A stretch of DNA of 64,000 bases from Granulosicoccus antarcticus IMCC3135 (GCF_002215215.1 NZ_CP018632.1:1918501-1982500); one strand, 5' to 3'; positions 34,238-44,354 are shown, counted from the stretch's first letter. The notes: generated from the letters alone by a model not told the origin. A program made the numbers and translations.

Positions 34238-35256
34238 GGTTTTGAAGTTTGCTGTTCTACCTGCCGCATGACCGTAATGGCCTTATCTGCGTAACGGGGG
34301 TCTGTGGCGTATCCTGCAACATGCAGTTCTTTCAAAAATCGTTCGGGATTACTAGCGTGTTGCAAGGCGGTTGAGTAGCGAGGGTTCTCCAGTATAAAAT
34401 CGGCAAATCCTTCAACAGAATCGGCCGAGCTGTCATAGGACTTGAATCGAGCTTGTACATTATGTGACTTACCATTCAAGTATTCAGTGGTTGTATTGCT
34501 GGTAAAGTCCTTGTCCTTAGCTCCTGCCTTGATACCGAAGTAGTTATTGGAGGACTGGCCTGTCTCGTTCTTCAGCATCGATTGGCCCCAACCTGTTTCC
34601 AGAGCCGCGATGGCGAGCACGGCACTGGTTGTGGTTCCCAGTCGTTGTGCGCTACGTTTGGCGTGAGGGGCGAGTGATTGAAGAAATTCGGTTTTTGCCA
34701 TTGTGCTGCCTGCTTGCGTGCTTTCAGTCTGTCCCCACAGTCTTGACAGCATTTTCAGTCGATTGAGGCCTTTGTCGGATACCGTTGGCTGGCTGGCAGC
34801 AGAACTGCCACTACTCTCGTCAGAGCGTTGGTTTCCATTGATTGACATGGCAAGTTCGCGTAGTCGCAGATGGTCTCTGGTTGCAGTCTTGTCGCCCGTC
34901 GTGTGAGAGGTGGCTTCCGAGTTCTTGGTCGCATTGTTTCCGTGCAGTTGCTTCATCAACTGTTCAGCAACTCCAATACCTCCAGCCTTGATCATGGAAT
35001 CAGCCAGATTCTTGTCCAGCATATCGTCGTAGATTGCGCGCTGGTTTGAGGTGTTCTCAGCCATGGTGGTCTTGCGCATGCTCTTGAGCATGTTGTGAAT
35101 CAACAAGGCTTCGAACTTGTTTGCCGCATCACGAGCCTTGGCCTGTTCAGCGGTGTCGCCGTTTTGATTGTCGGATTGGCGCGATTGCAAAGATCCGGAT
35201 TTTATCTGCTGGACCTGAATCAGTGCGCTCAGGTCTGCAGGAGCTAGTTCGGTCAT
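34234..35256 (-). CDS. flgJ: Flagellar rod assembly protein/muramidase FlgJ
   Basis: Bifunctional rod cap and peptidoglycan hydrolase. The N-terminal rod-cap domain (about 35-105) is followed by a Ser/Thr-rich linker and a C-terminal glucosaminidase domain (about 185-340) with the putative catalytic glutamate E220 in AALETGWGQSM. Both domains are present, as in most gammaproteobacteria. The start overlaps the flgI stop (TGATG). Confidence 0.95.
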   Translation of the reverse strand: MTELAPADLSALIQVQQIKSGSLQSRQSDNQNGDTAEQAKARDAANKFEALLIHNMLKSMRKTTMAENTSNQRAIYDDMLDKNLADSMIKAGGIGVAEQLMKQLHGNNATKNSEATSHTTGDKTATRDHLRLRELAMSINGNQRSDESSGSSAASQPTVSDKGLNRLKMLSRLWGQTESTQAGSTMAKTEFLQSLAPHAKRSAQRLGTTTSAVLAIAALETGWGQSMLKNETGQSSNNYFGIKAGAKDKDFTSNTTTEYLNGKSHNVQARFKSYDSSADSVEGFADFILENPRYSTALQHASNPERFLKELHVAGYATDPRYADKAITVMRQVEQQTSKP

Positions 35257-36410
35257 CAGATGATAATCAATTGAGCACGCAGGGCACCTGCTTGCTTCAA
35301 TGCCTCGAGTATGGCGACAAGATCACCGGGAGCAGCACCGACACTATTGATGGCCTGTACGATCTCGGACAACGTGGTCCCGCGTGGCAATTCGAACATG
35401 CGCGAATCTTCTTCAGTGACCTCGATCGCGGTGTCCGGCACCGCTGCCGTAACTCCGTCAGTAAAGGGTTCAGGTTGGGATATTTGTGTGTCTTCACGGA
35501 TAGTCACTGTCAGGCTACCGTGTGTGACTGCCGCGGGTCCTACAGTTACGTGATTACCGATGACAATGGTTCCTGTCCGAGAGTTGACAATGATCTTGCC
35601 GGCTCCTTCGCCCGGGTCAATGATCAGTTCTTCCAGGTAGCCGACAAATGCAACGCGTTTTGATACTTCCATGGGAGCGTTGACTGCGACAGAGACGGCA
35701 TCCAACGCTTCAGCTTCTGGTGTCCCGAGCGCATCGTTGATGGCGTCAACTGCTCGTCGAGCCGTGGTGAAATCGGGATCATGAAGATTGAAAACGACAC
35801 GTTTTGTGTCAGCAAACGGATTGGGAACGGCACGTTCGACCGTTGCACCCCCTGGGATTCGGCCAACACTGGGCACATTGATGGCGATAGAAGAACCATC
35901 CGCTCCAGCGATACCCAAGCCACCAACAGCCAGATTGCCTTGTGCTATGGCATAGACCTCTCCATTGGCACCCCGGAGTGGTGACATGAGCAAGGTGCCT
36001 CCGCGCAAGGATTTGGAGTTACCAAGAGAGGAGGCGGTGATGTCTATTTTCTGTCCCGGTTTCGCGAACGCAGGCAGAACTGCGTGTATCGATACCGCTG
36101 CCACGTTCTTTGGTTGCAACTTGACGGTTGGGGGCACTGTCACGCCATACTGAATGAGCATGCTTCGCAGGCTCTGTTCAGTGAAGGACACTGATCCGGT
36201 CTGGTCACCGGTGCCATCAAGACCCACTACCAGTCCATAGCCCAGTAAAGGGTTGTCTCGGACGCCGGCGATACTGGCCAGATCCTTCAGACGTTCCGCA
36301 TGTACGGGCGTAGCAAGAAATGGCAAAGTAAATAGCAGTAGAGCCAGGGCAAATAGACTCTTCAAGCATGTGCGCGTCGGGGCAGGGCTTGTCATATTCA
36401 GCGAATCCAT
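35256..36410 (-). CDS. flgI: Flagellar P-ring protein FlgI
   Basis: Periplasmic bushing around the rod. The 384 residues have a signal peptide ([20 protein letters not shown]) and the FlgI signature [20 protein letters not shown]. FlgA, its chaperone, is encoded at 43124. A second ATG five codons into the frame could also be the start. Confidence 0.96.
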   Translation of the reverse strand: MDSLNMTSPAPTRTCLKSLFALALLLFTLPFLATPVHAERLKDLASIAGVRDNPLLGYGLVVGLDGTGDQTGSVSFTEQSLRSMLIQYGVTVPPTVKLQPKNVAAVSIHAVLPAFAKPGQKIDITASSLGNSKSLRGGTLLMSPLRGANGEVYAIAQGNLAVGGLGIAGADGSSIAINVPSVGRIPGGATVERAVPNPFADTKRVVFNLHDPDFTTARRAVDAINDALGTPEAEALDAVSVAVNAPMEVSKRVAFVGYLEELIIDPGEGAGKIIVNSRTGTIVIGNHVTVGPAAVTHGSLTVTIREDTQISQPEPFTDGVTAAVPDTAIEVTEEDSRMFELPRGTTLSEIVQAINSVGAAPGDLVAILEALKQAGALRAQLIII

Positions 36411-36489
36411 CGTTTATATTCCATGTCATAAGAGGCCGCAGGGCCAGTCTCGTCAGCTGTAGTTTCTACTGAGAGTAATTCGAGTCCAC

Positions 36490-37176
36490 CTAGAATGGCC
36501 AGAAAGGGCTGGAGAATATTCGCATCAGCCAGCCAGCACGGTTACTGTCTGCCAGGTGACCCTTGCCTCCATAGGTAATGCTTGCATCGGCGATCTGAGT
36601 CGACTGAATGGTGTTGTCCGGAGTGATATCCACTGAGCGGATGAGCCCTGTGACCTGAACGACTTCGCTGCCCTGATTCAGGGTCAGTCGTTTTTCACCG
36701 CGTATCCACAGATTTCCGTTCGACAGTACCTTGTCTACGACAACTGCAACGCTGCCACTCAGACGATTACTCTGGCTGCTATCAGCACTGCCGGCGAAAT
36801 CCGTGCTGGATGATATTTCGTTCGAGAATATTTCCCGACCCCCAATCTTGATAGCTCCACCAAAAAGAGTGGGGCTGGGAATACCCAGTGAACTACCTTT
36901 GGCTGCATTAGTGCTGGCAGTCTTGGTCGCGTCAGTGCGCTCATCCAGAATTACGTTGATAACATCGCCCACCCGCCGAGCGCGGATGTCCTCAAAGAAG
37001 AACCGATTGGTAGAGACCTGATAGATCGCGCCATCAGGGTTATCATCGTGAATGATGACCTGCGGCTCGGCAGGTGTGAAATCTGGCCCCTTCTCAGGGG
37101 TCAGAGAGCAGGCGGACATGCTGAGTACAGGTAATAACCAGAGCAGGGTGCCGGCATGCAGAGTGGGTAAGTGCAT
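36490..37176 (-). CDS. flgH: Flagellar L-ring lipoprotein FlgH
   Basis: Outer-membrane ring protein. The 228 residues begin with a lipoprotein signal ending at C23 (VLSMSAC). FlgH motifs are present: FFEDIRARRVGDVINVILDE and the C-terminal IQSTQIADASITYGGKG. ATG at 37176 is preferred over the TTG two codons upstream because AGAGG lies six bases before it. Confidence 0.95.
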   Translation of the reverse strand: MHLPTLHAGTLLWLLPVLSMSACSLTPEKGPDFTPAEPQVIIHDDNPDGAIYQVSTNRFFFEDIRARRVGDVINVILDERTDATKTASTNAAKGSSLGIPSPTLFGGAIKIGGREIFSNEISSSTDFAGSADSSQSNRLSGSVAVVVDKVLSNGNLWIRGEKRLTLNQGSEVVQVTGLIRSVDITPDNTIQSTQIADASITYGGKGHLADSNRAGWLMRIFSSPFWPF

Positions 37177-37185
37177 GATCAACCT

Positions 37186-37971
37186 CTACATGTTGTTGTT
37201 GATATATTGCAACATACCGTCCGTGGTGGAGATCGCCTTGGAACTGATTTCGTAGGCTCGCTGGGTCTCGATCATACTGACCAATTCTTCGACGATATTG
37301 ACGTTGGAAGTCTCTACCGAGCCTTGAATCAGACTGCCCAAGCCATCAAGTCCAGCGGTACCCTGAAGTGGTGCACCACTGGCGGCAGTCTCCTGATATA
37401 GGTTTCCGCCTTTGGCCTGCATGCCGGCCGGGTTGATGAAATCTGTCAGGCCAATGACGCCCAGTTGCGAGGGGGCAGTGGTGCCTGCCAAGGTCGCGGT
37501 GACTGTTCCGTCCTGACCAATGGTGATACCTGTAGCGTTTTGTGGAATGGTAATGCCCGGTTGCAGGGTATAACCGGTGGCAGTGACCATCTGGCCCGCA
37601 GAGTCTATTTGAAAAGATCCATCCCGCGAATAAGCAAGAGTGCCATCGGGTGTCAATACTTCGAAATATCCGCGGCCCTGAATGGCCAGATCCAACGGGT
37701 CTTCAGTTTGCGACAGGTTACCTTGCGAGTGCAGCTTCTCGGTACTGACAACCCGGACACCGGTGCCTGTGCTCAGGCCTGAAGGCAGCTGTGTGTTCTG
37801 AGAGGATTGTGCACCAGGTTGTCTGACGGTCTGATAGAGCAGATCCTGAAAGACGGCACGGTCCCGCTTGAATCCAGTAGTGTTACTGTTGGCCAGGTTG
37901 TTGGATATGACCTGCATGCGTGTCTGCTGCGCATCGAGGCCTGTCTTGGCGGTCCAAAGTGCTCCGTTCAT
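37186..37971 (-). CDS. flgG: Distal rod protein FlgG
   Basis: Distal flagellar rod subunit of 261 residues. It has the N-terminal rod motif ([20 protein letters not shown]) and the C-terminal rod/hook motif ([20 protein letters not shown]). Sequence and length are standard; the gene ends nine bases before flgH. Confidence 0.97.
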   Translation of the reverse strand: MNGALWTAKTGLDAQQTRMQVISNNLANSNTTGFKRDRAVFQDLLYQTVRQPGAQSSQNTQLPSGLSTGTGVRVVSTEKLHSQGNLSQTEDPLDLAIQGRGYFEVLTPDGTLAYSRDGSFQIDSAGQMVTATGYTLQPGITIPQNATGITIGQDGTVTATLAGTTAPSQLGVIGLTDFINPAGMQAKGGNLYQETAASGAPLQGTAGLDGLGSLIQGSVETSNVNIVEELVSMIETQRAYEISSKAISTTDGMLQYINNNM

Positions 37972-38014
37972 CTTGTTTATCCTTTTTTCTGTGTGTGAGG
38001 TCAGCCGATGTGTA

Positions 38015-38752
38015 TTAGCTGATCTTCAATAATTGGGCGGCCGATACGTCGTTCTCTTTGGCCGTAGTCATCATTTTTACTTGCGTCTCGTACTGTCGCG
38101 ACAGCTCGATCATCGTGACCAAGGCCTCTACAGAGTTGACGTTACTGGTTTCCAGAGATTCTGTAGCCAGCGTGACCGACGCATCAGCGGGCTCTTCGTC
38201 GTTTGGTGTTGTAAACAGGCCGCGTTCGTTGCGTTTGATTTCACCTTGATCAGGTTTAACCAGCTTTATTCGATCTATTACTGCAAGTTCGCCACCAGTT
38301 TGGCCAAGCGGTCGAATAGTGACCGTACCATCACTGCCAATGTGGAGATTGTTATAGGGTGATAGTGTGATGGGGCCGCCTTCCCCCAGTACAGGGTCTC
38401 CGCTGGAGGTGACCAGCAAACCCTGCTCGGTCACACGCATACTTCCGTTTCGGGTATAGGCTTCCGTGCCATCTATATCCTGGACAGCAATGAAACCATC
38501 GCCGTCCAGAGCCACATCCAGCGGCACCCCTGTGCTGATGAGTTGCCCAGGTGAAAGGTCGACACCTGAGCGAAGATTCTCGCCATAGACACGCCCCGGT
38601 TGGCCTGGCCCATAGACGGGCAGTGCCTTGAAGCTGTCGATATCGGCCTTGAATCCGTTGGTATTCAGGTTGGCGAGATTATGGCTATTGCTGGCTTGCT
38701 TGAGCATCACCTGCCTAGCACCAGACATCGCCACATACATCATCTTATCCAT
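38015..38752 (-). CDS. flgF: Proximal rod protein FlgF
   Basis: Proximal rod subunit, 245 residues. N-terminal signature [20 protein letters not shown] and C-terminal [20 protein letters not shown]. It lies between flgE and flgG, the usual place. Confidence 0.96.
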   Translation of the reverse strand: MDKMMYVAMSGARQVMLKQASNSHNLANLNTNGFKADIDSFKALPVYGPGQPGRVYGENLRSGVDLSPGQLISTGVPLDVALDGDGFIAVQDIDGTEAYTRNGSMRVTEQGLLVTSSGDPVLGEGGPITLSPYNNLHIGSDGTVTIRPLGQTGGELAVIDRIKLVKPDQGEIKRNERGLFTTPNDEEPADASVTLATESLETSNVNSVEALVTMIELSRQYETQVKMMTTAKENDVSAAQLLKIS

Positions 38753-38766
38753 CAGCGTTTACTCGA

Positions 38767-40080
38767 TTATCGGCGAATGTTGATGACAGTCTGTGTCAAG
38801 GTGTCATTTGTACTGATAACCTGCGCGTTTGCCTGAAAGCTACGTTGAGCACCAATCATTGATACCAGCTCTTGCGTGATATCAACGTTACTGCCTTCGA
38901 GCGCACCGGATTGCAAGCTACCGAGACTGGCACTGTTTGGAGCACCTGTTGCGGCTGATCCAGAGGCGTAGGTTTCTGTCCAGCTGGTTGCCCCAACCTG
39001 GCGCAAGCCTGACTCATTGGAAAAGTTAGACAGGGTTACCTGGCCCATGATTTCTGCCTGGCCGTTGGAGAATCGACCGAAAATGGTGCCATCGGTATCG
39101 ACGTCAAAATCTTCAAGACGTCCTGCGGAAAAACCATCCTGGTTGATACTATTGACACCGAACGCATCATCAAACTGAGTGATAGTCCATAAGTCGAACT
39201 CCATTGACTGGTCAGAGGCACCACCTGAAGCAGGTGTATATGTGTCAGAGGTAAAGGTGGTCGCACCGTCCGTATTGCCATCAATAGACGACAGCGCTCC
39301 ATTTTGATCGAATAAAAGTTCGATAGGGAGGGGCTCGTTGGGAGTCGCACCAGGGTTGGTACCATGAAGCGTCTGGTCTCCTACATAGGGGTATGCATTC
39401 CAGCTTGTATCGTCTACCTTTTGAAAATAGATGTTGGCTACCTCGGAAGAACCCAGTGAGTCATAAACCAGAGTCGAGGTAGAGAAACTATAGGTCTTTG
39501 CATTGCTGGGATCAAAAGTATTGGACGTAGTAGCTGCCGTAGCAGGTGGAACAGCTGGTGTTACAACAGTTGTTGGTATCGGGTCAGCTTTTGAATCAAG
39601 ATTGGCGGTGATATCGATTTTTGTTGATCGATTGGGTTCCAGATCGGAGTAATCGATTTTCAGGTCTGTCATGACTGGTAGTATGTCGCTATTGGAATCG
39701 ACGCCGTAGCCAGTTAACTTGTTGCCCGACGTATCAACGATATAGCCTTCTCGATCCAGTCCGAAATTGCCAGAACGTGTATAGAGAGTCGAACCATCAT
39801 CGTTGAGTCGGAACATGCCAAGGCCTTCAACCGCCAGGTCCAGGTTCCGATCGGTAAACTGCATATCACCCTGCGTGTGTTCTTGTCGGACTTGAGCAAC
39901 TCGGACGCCCTGACCAACATTAGAGCTACTTGAACTGGAGGCGCTTTGAGCATAGACATCGGCAAATTCTGCTCTGGAGCGTTTGAAACCGGTCGTCGCA
40001 TTATTGGCGATATTGTTGGATATCGTGCTCAGTTCGGTCGATGCGGCATTGATGCCGGTTAGTGCAATTTCGAAAGACAT
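38767..40080 (-). CDS. flgE: Flagellar hook protein FlgE
   Basis: Hook subunit of 437 residues. It has the N-terminal motif (ISNNIANNATTGFKRSRAEF), a central variable domain, and the C-terminal motif GSNVDITQELVSMIGAQRSF. FlgD, the hook cap, is encoded just upstream in the operon. No anomalies. Confidence 0.96.
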   Translation of the reverse strand: MSFEIALTGINAASTELSTISNNIANNATTGFKRSRAEFADVYAQSASSSSSSNVGQGVRVAQVRQEHTQGDMQFTDRNLDLAVEGLGMFRLNDDGSTLYTRSGNFGLDREGYIVDTSGNKLTGYGVDSNSDILPVMTDLKIDYSDLEPNRSTKIDITANLDSKADPIPTTVVTPAVPPATAATTSNTFDPSNAKTYSFSTSTLVYDSLGSSEVANIYFQKVDDTSWNAYPYVGDQTLHGTNPGATPNEPLPIELLFDQNGALSSIDGNTDGATTFTSDTYTPASGGASDQSMEFDLWTITQFDDAFGVNSINQDGFSAGRLEDFDVDTDGTIFGRFSNGQAEIMGQVTLSNFSNESGLRQVGATSWTETYASGSAATGAPNSASLGSLQSGALEGSNVDITQELVSMIGAQRSFQANAQVISTNDTLTQTVINIRR

Positions 40081-40096
40081 GCTGTTTCCTCAGGAA

Positions 40097-40798
40097 TTAT
40101 TGGGTCGTATCACTAGCGGTGGAGTTATTAGAACGAATCTGTCTTATGTCAGCTATCGTGAGTACATCTCCTTGTTTTGTATTCAATGTTGATTGTCCGC
40201 CTGCGCCGAACTCCACTGATTCGATTATTCGAGAGGTCAGGACGGAAGCCGCCGTGAACTCGTCTCCTTGTTGAACACTTACATTTGCGGTATAGGTGCC
40301 AGCCGGCACCTTCGAACCACGGTTGTCCATGCCATCCCATGAAAATGTATGACGGCCAGCCTCGACCCCTCCCATATCTATCTGCCGAACCACCGTGCCG
40401 CTTCGGTCCGCGATATTGACGATGACATTGCCGGATGCAACATCCAGATCGAAGGCTCCGCTGGTTTCACCAGAATCTGTCAGCTCCATGGTGTCGCTTT
40501 CGATCAGAACTTCCTGGCCAACCAATTGTGTGGATTGCAAAGTCTGCCCCGAGGCGTAGGTTGCACTCAGGTTGTCGAGTGCTATCTGCATCTTCTCAAT
40601 GCCTGAAACTGTACTGAACTGAGCCATCTGCCCTAGAAACTCACCATTGTCCATGGGCTCCATCGGGTCCTGATTCTTGAGTTGGGCGGTCATCAACTCG
40701 AGAAACTCATCCTGTCCCAGTTCCTTGTTATAGGTCGGTGTACTTTGAGCGGCGAGTGTGTATTGTTCACCCAGGGCCGCAGCGTCAACAGTTGCCAT
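40097..40798 (-). CDS. flgD: Flagellar hook cap protein FlgD
   Basis: Scaffold for hook assembly, 233 residues. The N-terminal motif LGQDEFLELMTAQLKNQDPM is characteristic, followed by the FlgD Ig-like domain (FSWDGMDNRGSKVPAGTYTA). The stop/start junction with flgC overlaps by one base. Confidence 0.95.
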   Translation of the reverse strand: MATVDAAALGEQYTLAAQSTPTYNKELGQDEFLELMTAQLKNQDPMEPMDNGEFLGQMAQFSTVSGIEKMQIALDNLSATYASGQTLQSTQLVGQEVLIESDTMELTDSGETSGAFDLDVASGNVIVNIADRSGTVVRQIDMGGVEAGRHTFSWDGMDNRGSKVPAGTYTANVSVQQGDEFTAASVLTSRIIESVEFGAGGQSTLNTKQGDVLTIADIRQIRSNNSTASDTTQ

Positions 40799-41202
40799 CA
40801 GGAATCTCCCATTTTCAGTGTTTGCAACATGAGTTGACGTACGGTGGATATCATTTCAACGTTGCTTTGATAACTACGTGAGGCGGACATCATATTGGCC
40901 ATTTCTTCGACGTTATCAACGTTGGATCCGTATATATAGCCTTCGTCATTAGCCAGGGGGTGTCCGGGTTCATAGCGCATTTCCGGTTCGCGGCTTGACT
41001 CAACGATTCCGCGAGTCTGGACGCCACCAATTTCATTGTCGAGCACAGCTGCAAATACAGGGTGTCGTGCACGATATGCCTCTTCGGCGGTGCCTGACAC
41101 GGAGCTGGCATTTGCCAGGTTGCTCGCAGTTGTATTAAGTCGAAGGCTTTGTGCGCGCATGGCACTGCCTGCAATGTCAAATATGCTTTGACCCATTTTC
41201 AT
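40798..41202 (-). CDS. flgC: Proximal rod protein FlgC
   Basis: Proximal rod subunit, 134 residues. N-terminal SIFDIAGSAMRAQSLRLNTT and C-terminal SNVDNVEEMANMMSASRSYQ are typical. The ATG at 41202 overlaps the flgB stop (ATGA); the ATG two codons later would have a more usual ribosome-binding-site spacing. Confidence 0.95.
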   Translation of the reverse strand: MKMGQSIFDIAGSAMRAQSLRLNTTASNLANASSVSGTAEEAYRARHPVFAAVLDNEIGGVQTRGIVESSREPEMRYEPGHPLANDEGYIYGSNVDNVEEMANMMSASRSYQSNVEMISTVRQLMLQTLKMGDS

Positions 41203-41633
41203 TCACTCCTTAGTGCACGAATCAAACCGCTGACTCGACTTTTTATAAACTCGAGACTGGCCTGGTAGCGAACGCTGTTTTCGGCGAATCTTGCCTGCTC
41301 CATGTCCTTGTCAACAGTATTGCCATCGAGCGATGCTTCATCTGGCTGGCGGTACATCAGGGGGGCTGAGGCCCCAGCGGATTGATAGCCTGCGATATGT
41401 CGGTTGTTGGTAATACGCATGCCAGCAGAACTACCATTGCTTGTGGAAAGTGAAATTTTCTTGGCTGGAAATTTCGAAGCTCCACCGGCATCACGTAAAA
41501 CTTCCGCAAAGGCCATGTCCCGCGCCTTGTAGTTTGGCGTGTCGGCATTGGCTATGTTGCTGGCAAGAACAGTGGTACGTTGAGCACGCAGTTTTATCGA
41601 ATTGGCGTGAGTCGCCAGATAATCATCAATCAT
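41199..41633 (-). CDS. flgB: Proximal rod protein FlgB
   Basis: First gene of the ten-gene flgB-L operon, 144 residues. The N-terminal rod motif (LASNIANADTPNYKARDMAF) is clear. Upstream (41634-41742) I could not find a good sigma-54 or sigma-28 promoter, and the preceding gene on the same strand is the lipoprotein gene, so the operon may start further up. Confidence 0.95.
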   Translation of the reverse strand: MIDDYLATHANSIKLRAQRTTVLASNIANADTPNYKARDMAFAEVLRDAGGASKFPAKKISLSTSNGSSAGMRITNNRHIAGYQSAGASAPLMYRQPDEASLDGNTVDKDMEQARFAENSVRYQASLEFIKSRVSGLIRALRSE

Positions 41634-41742
41634 GAGTTAGTCGAGTCCTTTTTTACTTTTGCTTGATAGATGCTCTCGGCCAGTAATCGGCATAAATAAG
41701 AGCAAAGCAGGGTTGTTACAGTTAGCTTTGTCGGGTCCTCGA

Positions 41743-42981
41743 TCATTGAATCGGGATGTTGATGAATTTTGGATTCCAGCGCGGTACAGGATCATCCTGG
41801 TAGAGCACGAGTGATAGCTCATTCAACGCTGTTGGAACCTCGGTTTTCTTGTAGTATTGAATGGCACCAAACAGGTCGTAACCGGCATAGGCTTCGGCTA
41901 CCAATTTCTTGTAGCCTGAGGTGCTTCCCAGGATTTGTGTACGTCCGATATACTGTGTGCCCCTTGTGCTGATGGCCAGTGCACCGGCTTCCAGAGCCAC
42001 GTTAATGGTTGTTTCTGACTGAACAGCGAATGTGGTCGACAGGCTGCCAGTTGAAGCAAAGCCACCTGCAGATGTCAGAGTGACAGTGACATCACCTTGA
42101 GGGGTCGTCCAAATGCAAGGTAGTACCAGCTCGCAGTCGGCATGGCTGTTGGTGATAGTGTCGACAGGTATGTTACTGAAAGAGGGTGATCTCGTGATAC
42201 CACCATCGCTCATGCTGATTGACCATTCAGACAAGAATGAACTGTCAGTCGCGCTATCAAAGGTAATCGAGCCATCGAGGATAGATCCTGCCAGTAGTTC
42301 GTGTTCGTTAGCACTGTCCGTGCCTCCCAGTAACTGTGCGCTCGGATTAAAGCTCACACCTGAGTCATCAAGGGCTAGTCCACCTTCGCTGACTGATACT
42401 TGTGTGTCATGCACAGTGCTGATTGAGTACTCGAGTTGCATTACACCGTATGTGCTTCTATTGTCAGCTCTGCTGACAGTAAGAGTGAACTGTTCGTCTT
42501 CGCTGGTCCATCGGCAAGGCAGTGACTGTCCGCAATCCATTGTTTTACTGCTAGTTTCGTCTGCTGCTCCGTTTTCAGAAACGGGTGTGTCTGGTGTCAC
42601 TGATGAGTTGTCGTCAGACTGTTCCTGCTCCAGCGGGTCTTCCAGTTGCTCGGTATCCTCATCAATCTCAGTGTTGGTATCTAGCTCATTCCCAACTTCT
42701 GTGTCTGTGTCTGTGTCTGTGTCTGTGTCACCGGAAACCATGTTGGATCCATTGCCCGTCGTGTCAGGATTGGGTTCACTAATGTCGGTATCACCGGACA
42801 CCATGTTGGATCCGTCACCTGTCGTGGTAGGGGTGCCGCTATCGGGTTCGCTCGTCTCAGGCGCGCTCGCCTCGGTCGAGCCTGTGGCGGGGACTTCTGT
42901 AACAATGGTTTTCTCTGTACAGCCACTGATCATCAAACAACTGATGGCCAGGATCCAACGGCGCTTTATGCGAATAGACAT
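41743..42981 (-). CDS. Unknown two-domain lipoprotein
   Basis: A 412-residue protein that I do not recognise. It has a lipoprotein signal (RRWILAISCLMISGC, lipidated Cys at 21) and a long acidic linker (about 22-148) with a repeated G-D/N-GSNMVSGDTD unit (55-66 and 76-87) and a run of DT pairs. Two homologous domains follow: 149-274 and 282-412. Each opens with D-C-x(5)-C-x-W (DCGQSLPCRW, DCELVLPCIW) and each closes with P-x-F-x-N-I-P. A good AAAGGAG precedes the ATG. It lies between flgB and flgA, upstream of flgB on the same strand, so it may be cotranscribed with the rod genes. A surface or periplasmic role is inferred. Confidence 0.85.
   Translation of the reverse strand: MSIRIKRRWILAISCLMISGCTEKTIVTEVPATGSTEASAPETSEPDSGTPTTTGDGSNMVSGDTDISEPNPDTTGNGSNMVSGDTDTDTDTDTEVGNELDTNTEIDEDTEQLEDPLEQEQSDDNSSVTPDTPVSENGAADETSSKTMDCGQSLPCRWTSEDEQFTLTVSRADNRSTYGVMQLEYSISTVHDTQVSVSEGGLALDDSGVSFNPSAQLLGGTDSANEHELLAGSILDGSITFDSATDSSFLSEWSISMSDGGITRSPSFSNIPVDTITNSHADCELVLPCIWTTPQGDVTVTLTSAGGFASTGSLSTTFAVQSETTINVALEAGALAISTRGTQYIGRTQILGSTSGYKKLVAEAYAGYDLFGAIQYYKKTEVPTALNELSLVLYQDDPVPRWNPKFINIPIQ
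42698..42730 (-). repeat. 6-bp tandem repeat in the lipoprotein gene
   Basis: About five units of TGTGTC on the plus strand encode the (DT)n run in the linker. The unit is six bases, so slippage changes linker length by two residues per step without a frameshift. Confidence 0.8.
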
Positions 42982-43123
42982 TTGCTTCTCCTTTCCGAAA
43001 TATGCTTCTGTTGGCGGCCTTGAGTTGTTTTAGTGAAGTGCCTCTCAAACTTGTTACTGTTAACTACAGTTAAGGAGTTTCCTGGTCCTGCCTGATGGAC
43101 CGATGCTTGCGCATCAGAAATGT

Positions 43124-43864
43124 ATGAACATACTCATTAAGTGGAAGCGCGCAAAATTCTGTCTGATTCTGTGCTTGTTGTTGATACCTGTATTTCCAGT
43201 CACCGCCGAGACAGGGGACAGGCAGTCGCTGGACGCTATCGCTCATGCCGTTCGCGAGTTCGTGACAGCAGAGCAAACGTCAACAGATGGAGTTCAGGTT
43301 GAAGTCAAAGCTCTGGACAATCGATTACGCCTGGCGCAATGCGATGCGCCACTGGATACCTACTGGTCTCCGGGAAGTCGCAGCATTGGCAGAGTGACTG
43401 TGCAAGTTGAATGTGCCAGTCCGAAACCCTGGCGTGTACATGTGCAGTCAACGGTGACGCAGGAAGGCTATGTCTGGGTTCTGTCGCGTGGCGTGCAGCG
43501 CGGAGATTTGCTGGATCCCGACTTGCTGGTCAAGCAGATCGTAAAGCTGGGTGCCAGCAATGCAGCGCTTAACTCGCTGGGAACGCCAATACTCGATGTA
43601 AAGCCTTGGCTGGGATACGCGTTTTCCCAGCGAGTGGGGGCAGGAAAAATGCTCAACGAACGCATGCTCAAGCCCGCAAACCTTATCAAGAAGGGAGATG
43701 CTGTACTGATTCGTATTGAGTCTGCAGGTTTGAAGTTGCAGACCAAAGGGGTGGCGCTGAAAGATGCCGCTGCTGGCAAGTTCGTACAAGTACGAAACAT
43801 TGCTTCAGGAAGGGTGGTTGATGCTGTGGCCTTGCGCAAAGGCGTGGTTGTGGTCCTGAATTAG
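43124..43864 (+). CDS. flgA: P-ring assembly chaperone FlgA
   Basis: Periplasmic chaperone for the P-ring protein FlgI. From the chosen ATG (MNILIKWKRAKF) the product is 246 residues, with a signal peptide (CLILCLLLIPVFPVTA), a SAF/antifreeze-like domain and the FlgA features GVQRGDLLDPDLL, LGYAFSQRVGAGKML and a C-terminal VRNIASGRVVDAVALRKGVV. An upstream ATG at 43103 would add seven residues; neither has a strong ribosome-binding site. It is divergent from the lipoprotein gene and flgB operon. Confidence 0.93.
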   Translation: MNILIKWKRAKFCLILCLLLIPVFPVTAETGDRQSLDAIAHAVREFVTAEQTSTDGVQVEVKALDNRLRLAQCDAPLDTYWSPGSRSIGRVTVQVECASPKPWRVHVQSTVTQEGYVWVLSRGVQRGDLLDPDLLVKQIVKLGASNAALNSLGTPILDVKPWLGYAFSQRVGAGKMLNERMLKPANLIKKGDAVLIRIESAGLKLQTKGVALKDAAAGKFVQVRNIASGRVVDAVALRKGVVVVLN

Positions 43865-43865
43865 A

Positions 43866-44354
43866 GTGACAGAGAAATTCGAGAAATTGAAAAACCGGAA
43901 CATGAAAAATACAAAGTTCGCAGTACAAGTGCTTGAGTTCAATAGCTCGGTAATTCAGTCGCAGCTGAACACGGTTGAGCAGCTGGTGACGCGTTTCAGG
44001 CGTATGCTCGACGATGAGGCAGCTCTGATGAATGTGCGCAATGCTGGTGATCTGCCTGCATTGGTGGTGAGGAAGAACGCAGCAATTGCCGATTTGATGC
44101 AAAACGAAAATTTCATGATTCATCTGTTTTCAGATCATGCTGAGGAACCTGCCGTCGCAGTGCTTCGTCAAAACCTTGAAGAGTGCCGAAACTTGAATCG
44201 GCTCAATCAGTCGGTAGCATCTCTGGAATTGAATGCGACACGTAAAAGCCTGGAGTTGCTGCGCTCACTGCAGAGAATGGACGATTTGCCCTTGTACGGG
44301 TCCGCCGGCAAGATAAATGTTGTGCGTGAAAAGCGTGATCTGGGGGAAGCCTAG
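43866..44354 (+). CDS. flgN: FlgN-like chaperone
   Basis: Probable export chaperone for FlgK and FlgL. The 162-residue helical protein starts with GTG one base after the flgA stop; ATG at 43902 is an alternative. The long helical hairpin and the C-terminal half (NLNRLNQSVASLELNATRKS, LELLRSLQ) resemble FlgN. flgM, which usually lies between flgA and flgN, is absent. Confidence 0.8.
   Translation: MTEKFEKLKNRNMKNTKFAVQVLEFNSSVIQSQLNTVEQLVTRFRRMLDDEAALMNVRNAGDLPALVVRKNAAIADLMQNENFMIHLFSDHAEEPAVAVLRQNLEECRNLNRLNQSVASLELNATRKSLELLRSLQRMDDLPLYGSAGKINVVREKRDLGEA

Noticed and set aside
42113-43033. Long plus-strand frame (306 codons) opposite the lipoprotein gene
   Set aside because: It is the antisense shadow of the lipoprotein gene; the Ser/Val-rich product comes from reverse-reading of the acidic repeats, and no ribosome-binding site is seen.
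43096-43110. TGGACC-N5-TTGC before flgA as a sigma-54 promoter
   Set aside because: The spacing is right, but the predicted start would lie only about two bases before the ATG at 43124, leaving no ribosome-binding site, and the -24 match is imperfect.
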